Positions 62,601-64,000 of a stretch of DNA of 64,000 nucleotides are shown piece after piece. The stretch is from Spisula solida. Its lineage: Eukaryota; Mollusca; Bivalvia; Venerida; Mactridae. Both the position numbers and the translations under genes were made by a program. The stretch lies in contig OX365948.1 in assembly GCA_947247005.1 (NCBI GenBank), positions 11,583,455-11,647,454 of the forward strand. The letters are read 5' to 3'. The notes under the pieces are model-generated. The model did no database searches and was not told where the DNA came from. It saw nothing but the letters and a program-made list of their open reading frames with translations. Numbering within the stretch: position 1 is the first letter of the stretch; each line of letters opens with the position of its first letter.

Positions 62601-63922
62601 CGTCTATATGTTTCGTCTCAAAATGGACATGTTGTTGTTGTAGCTTAAGTTCGAGTGAATCTTATTTTTAAACAAGAATCTGTTATGTTAACTACACGTG
62701 CAATTTAAAACATGGAAAAAGATTATTTATCAAATCTCAGACCTAACTTGATTGTGTTAAATACATGTTGTAAGTCTGCAATTGCATATTTAATGTATTT
62801 AGTGTTTTATTGCCAAAAGAATATATCATATGATATATCGAATATCGATCATTTTGTATCGAAACAAATATCGTATCGATCATTCTAACTGATACGCAGC
62901 CCTAAAATGGTTACCATTAAACAATTGTTAACTCAGTCATGTGAGTCATATAAACTGTCGAATAAACATATTCTATGTCATATACGCAACACGGTGTCCG
63001 CAAGATAAGTGCCAGAAGCATACAACATTTATTTATAAGCTGGTGTACAGGACAACGATAATTGACTGTTCTAACGGATACTTAAACAAACTTAATGAAT
63101 TCGTTGACGTTAAGTTGATGGATTCGCATCAATATACCTCTTATGTAATCATTATATACCTTTAACAATCTGCCCGTCAGCCAAGTTACGCCCACTGTCC
63201 ATTGGTACACCATTCATGTAAATCTTCCATGAGCCACGGTTACTGGACCATAAAACACATACATGATTCCAGGAGCCAGTGTTCGCTTGGATTATAGTCG
63301 TTTTCTTCTCTCCATTCACGTAAAACACAAATCTAAAATGTAGGATATGTTCTATTAAATGCCATGCTGGAAGGATTGACATGTGCTTTTTTGGTACACA
63401 GTTTACAAGTTATCCTAGGTCTCCGGTCTATTTGAAAACGCTGATAACGTGTCTACATATTTCCAAGGACAACTTTCATAATTTATCAAGCATCTACTAG
63501 GATGCTTGTCCGCTTGTTCGTTAATTCATCATTTGATGAATGAAAACGCTACATTTGTTTGTGAAACAAGTCGGAGATGACACCGTGAGTGAGTAGGATT
63601 GTGAGTCAAAGTATAACGCATCGAATGGAAACAATCTCCTGTTGGTTGGTGGTAGAATATAGTTGAGTTACTCTTGCTTTGCCATAAGTACACCAAGTAC
63701 AGCAGTATTTGAATGTTATTTACCCGTCATAGTCCGTTAAAGTAAATATATTATCCCCGTCCTCATTGGCATATGAAAATGGTGTTCCTTGGTTCTTTTC
63801 ATCGCTAGTCCTCATCCAAAAGCAAACAGTAGCAGACGTCAAGTCTTTCTTCATATCGACACGAGCGTAGTCCATTGTACTTGCAGTTGATGGAAAGTCA
63901 AGTTGGAAATATATATCAATTT
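47536..63922 (-). CDS. SVEP1: SVEP1-like protein: pentraxin, 33 sushi and 3 EGF modules (3' part)
   Basis: Partial gene; its 5' part lies beyond the right edge. Exons in transcript order: 63922-63724, 63332-63160, 62391-62152, 60612-60445, 59640-59467, 59156-57117, 56650-53818, 53279-53161, 52141-51947, 51276-51100, 50718-50536, 48982-48887, 48172-48077, 47642-47536. This is 6800 coding bases, 2265 residues, with phases closing throughout. Domains: pentraxin (residues 1-204; HVCVLWSS and GQEQDSLGGGF calcium site), sushi modules (about 205-2167; four Cys and a Trp each) and three EGF modules to the end. The order and the EGF sequences (PCQNGGIC, ICILPCLNGG, PNRCRC) match the C-terminal part of vertebrate SVEP1, a secreted matrix protein that binds integrin alpha9beta1 and acts in adhesion and vessel remodelling. 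Odd: two giant exons hold 26 whole sushi modules. The 5' VWA and HYR domains are expected outside the window. Confidence 0.93.
47848..47908 (-). repeat. ATA-repeat plus AAGACTTTATTTTACGAGG tail, copy 1
   Basis: The same string, ATAATAATAAAGACTTTATT then TTACGAGGAAACTCATTTGAC, occurs at 60622-60680. It may be the 3' end of a retroposon on the minus strand. Confidence 0.6.
48077..48172 (-). CDS. SVEP1: SVEP1-like: EGF 2
   Basis: Acceptor CTGTTTTTCAG, donor AGAG|GTATAA. 96 bases; ICILPCLNGGKCSAPYKCSC and GYQGVRC. Confidence 0.93.
48887..48982 (-). CDS. SVEP1: SVEP1-like: EGF 1
   Basis: Acceptor TTGTTTCAG, donor AAAG|GTGAGT. 96 bases encoding one EGF module with six Cys: CKRPCQNGGICLGLNRCKC and GYGGSVC. 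Confidence 0.93.
50536..50718 (-). CDS. SVEP1: SVEP1-like: sushi 33
   Basis: Acceptor TTAATTTCAG, donor GGAG|GTAACT. Last sushi: FCGKPRLRDF ... INFRCRAGV ... CLSNGNWDGDVAC. Confidence 0.9.
51100..51276 (-). CDS. SVEP1: SVEP1-like: sushi 32
   Basis: Acceptor GTGATCACCAG, donor TCCA|GTAAAC. Encodes ICKPDTGIAHTRP ... LHCDTGYTAQG ... CQEDGTWTNPSGKC. Confidence 0.9.
51947..52141 (-). CDS. SVEP1: SVEP1-like: sushi 31
   Basis: Acceptor CATTTTCAG, donor TTTG|GTAATT. Encodes VPCKPLIQPTYG ... VELGCNEGYDIRG ... PPVCRPAF. Confidence 0.92.
52200..53150. other. Intron sequence, nothing recognised
   Basis: Intron between the sushi 30 second half and sushi 31. AT-rich, with no frame or repeat I can name. 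Confidence 0.5.
53161..53279 (-). CDS. SVEP1: SVEP1-like: second half of sushi 30
   Basis: Acceptor CCAAATATAG, donor TGACA|GTATGT. Encodes YYFGGVVDYRCENGYLLKG through PPHCD. It completes the split module by phase 2. Confidence 0.9.
53818..56650 (-). CDS. SVEP1: SVEP1-like: giant exon with end of sushi 14, sushi 15-29, start of 30
   Basis: 2833 bases without an intron. I use acceptor ATGTAG at 56651-56653, because only it restores phase with the previous exon; the nearer TTTTCAG does not. Donor GACAA|GTAAGC after TIGD in sushi 30. Fifteen complete modules, e.g. CGPPPEIQNAYYIG and CGEPPEVSNSV. Confidence 0.95.
57117..59156 (-). CDS. SVEP1: SVEP1-like: giant exon with sushi 3-13 and the start of 14
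   Basis: 2040 bases without an intron. Acceptor TATACTTACAG; donor TTCAG|GTATTT, after NGFVS in the middle of sushi 14. Eleven complete modules, each about 55-65 residues. Modules 4-8 and 9-13 resemble each other in order (see findings). Module 11 has Leu at the conserved Trp position (codon 57543-57541). Confidence 0.95.
59467..59640 (-). CDS. SVEP1: SVEP1-like: sushi 2
   Basis: Acceptor TCTTCCACAG, donor GAAC|GTAAGT. One module from QCSIPDQIQNG to WEEAEPKCE. Confidence 0.93.
60156..60323. repeat. 168-bp near-perfect palindrome
   Basis: From TTATTTCATGTCTG on the left to CAGACATGAAATAA on the right, with inner arms AACAGTCAAAACTATTG, CGGTATCGGGGAAGAC and TTGAACTGTTG; only a short GCCTACGGC centre is unpaired. 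Lies in the intron between the pentraxin and sushi 1. A MITE or foldback element. Confidence 0.85.
60445..60612 (-). CDS. SVEP1: SVEP1-like: sushi 1
   Basis: Acceptor ATTCCAACAG, donor GCAC|GTAAGG. One module: CPVPPDIDYG ... VSYSCNRGF ... MCLVNGEWEG ... TCA. Flanked by phase-1 introns. Confidence 0.93.
60622..60680 (-). repeat. ATA-repeat plus AAGACTTTATTTTACGAGG tail, copy 2
   Basis: Matches 47848-47908 almost perfectly. It sits immediately upstream of the sushi 1 acceptor, where its ATTATTATT run forms part of the polypyrimidine region of the splice site. Confidence 0.6.
61000..62100. other. Intron sequence, nothing recognised
   Basis: Right part of the intron between sushi 1 and pentraxin part 3. 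Small frames here show no domain, and I see no repeat structure. Confidence 0.5.
62152..62391 (-). CDS. SVEP1: SVEP1-like: pentraxin part 3
   Basis: Acceptor CTATTTTAAG, donor AAAG|GTAAAC. Encodes FVIGQEQDSLGGGFSSAETF (calcium-binding loop), LTQLNLWGREL and the closing Cys. Confidence 0.93.
63160..63332 (-). CDS. SVEP1: SVEP1-like: pentraxin part 2
   Basis: Acceptor CTACATTTTAG, donor AAAG|GTATAT. Contains WNHVCVLWSS, the pentraxin HxCxxWxS signature with Leu at the Ser/Thr position, and WKIYMNGVP. Confidence 0.92.
63724..63922 (-). CDS. SVEP1: SVEP1-like: pentraxin part 1
   Basis: Acceptor TTTGTTTTTAG, donor GACGG|GTAAAT. Encodes the first pentraxin strands (FQLDFPSTAS, TVCFWMRTS, FTLTDYDG). 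An upstream exon lies outside the window. Confidence 0.88.
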
Positions 63923-64000
63923 CTAAAAACAAATGAAAGAATAATATGTATTATACATATATACCAAAATGACACCAAAGGCAACTGCACAAAACATAAA

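Overview
The window looks like nuclear DNA from a bivalve mollusc. It is AT-rich, its genes are split by many GT-AG introns, and it is crowded with repeats of the kind common in bivalve genomes: GGCC-headed and GGACGG-tailed elements, tRNA-derived SINEs, foldback and MITE-like palindromes, and a pearl-like element with a 158-bp satellite core. I read exon structures by eye from splice sites, reading phase and protein resemblance. No database was searched.

Layout, left to right. (1) 424-16187, + strand: twelve 3' exons of a WD-repeat gene, probably NACHT/WD-repeat (NWD1/NWD2)-like. Most exons carry about one propeller blade, and the protein ends in an acidic tail. Intron 4 is almost filled by a foldback-like insertion: about 550-bp inverted arms around a degenerate minisatellite. 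(2) 18477-19151, - strand: a single-exon dehydroascorbate-reductase/CLIC-like glutathione transferase, convergent with gene 1. (3) 19.2-33.2 kb: no recognisable gene. It holds a large imperfect inverted repeat (21.6-27.9 kb) interrupted by a very young 4.06-kb non-autonomous LTR element. That element has about 987-bp LTRs with one difference seen, a 4-bp target duplication, and PBS-like and PPT-like tracts. A 5'-truncated non-LTR retrotransposon with a tandemly duplicated 3' region also lies here. (4) 33243-42640, - strand: the complete seven-exon gene for the V-type proton ATPase c'' proteolipid (ATP6V0B, 219 aa), with ETS sites and a TFEB/MITF-like box just upstream. (5) 43-47 kb: intergenic, with several small hairpin elements. 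(6) 47536-63922, - strand: the 3' fourteen exons of a SVEP1-type extracellular protein. They encode a pentraxin domain, 33 sushi (CCP) modules and three C-terminal EGF modules. Two giant exons (2040 and 2833 bp) hold most of the sushi modules. The 5' part (expected VWA and other domains) lies beyond the right edge.

The genes are unrelated in function: a probable intracellular WD scaffold, a redox enzyme, an endomembrane proton pump subunit and a secreted adhesion protein. They do not form a pathway. The most distinctive features are the near-intronless sushi array in the SVEP1-like gene, the fresh non-autonomous LTR insertion nested in a long inverted repeat, and the variety of foldback elements inside introns.
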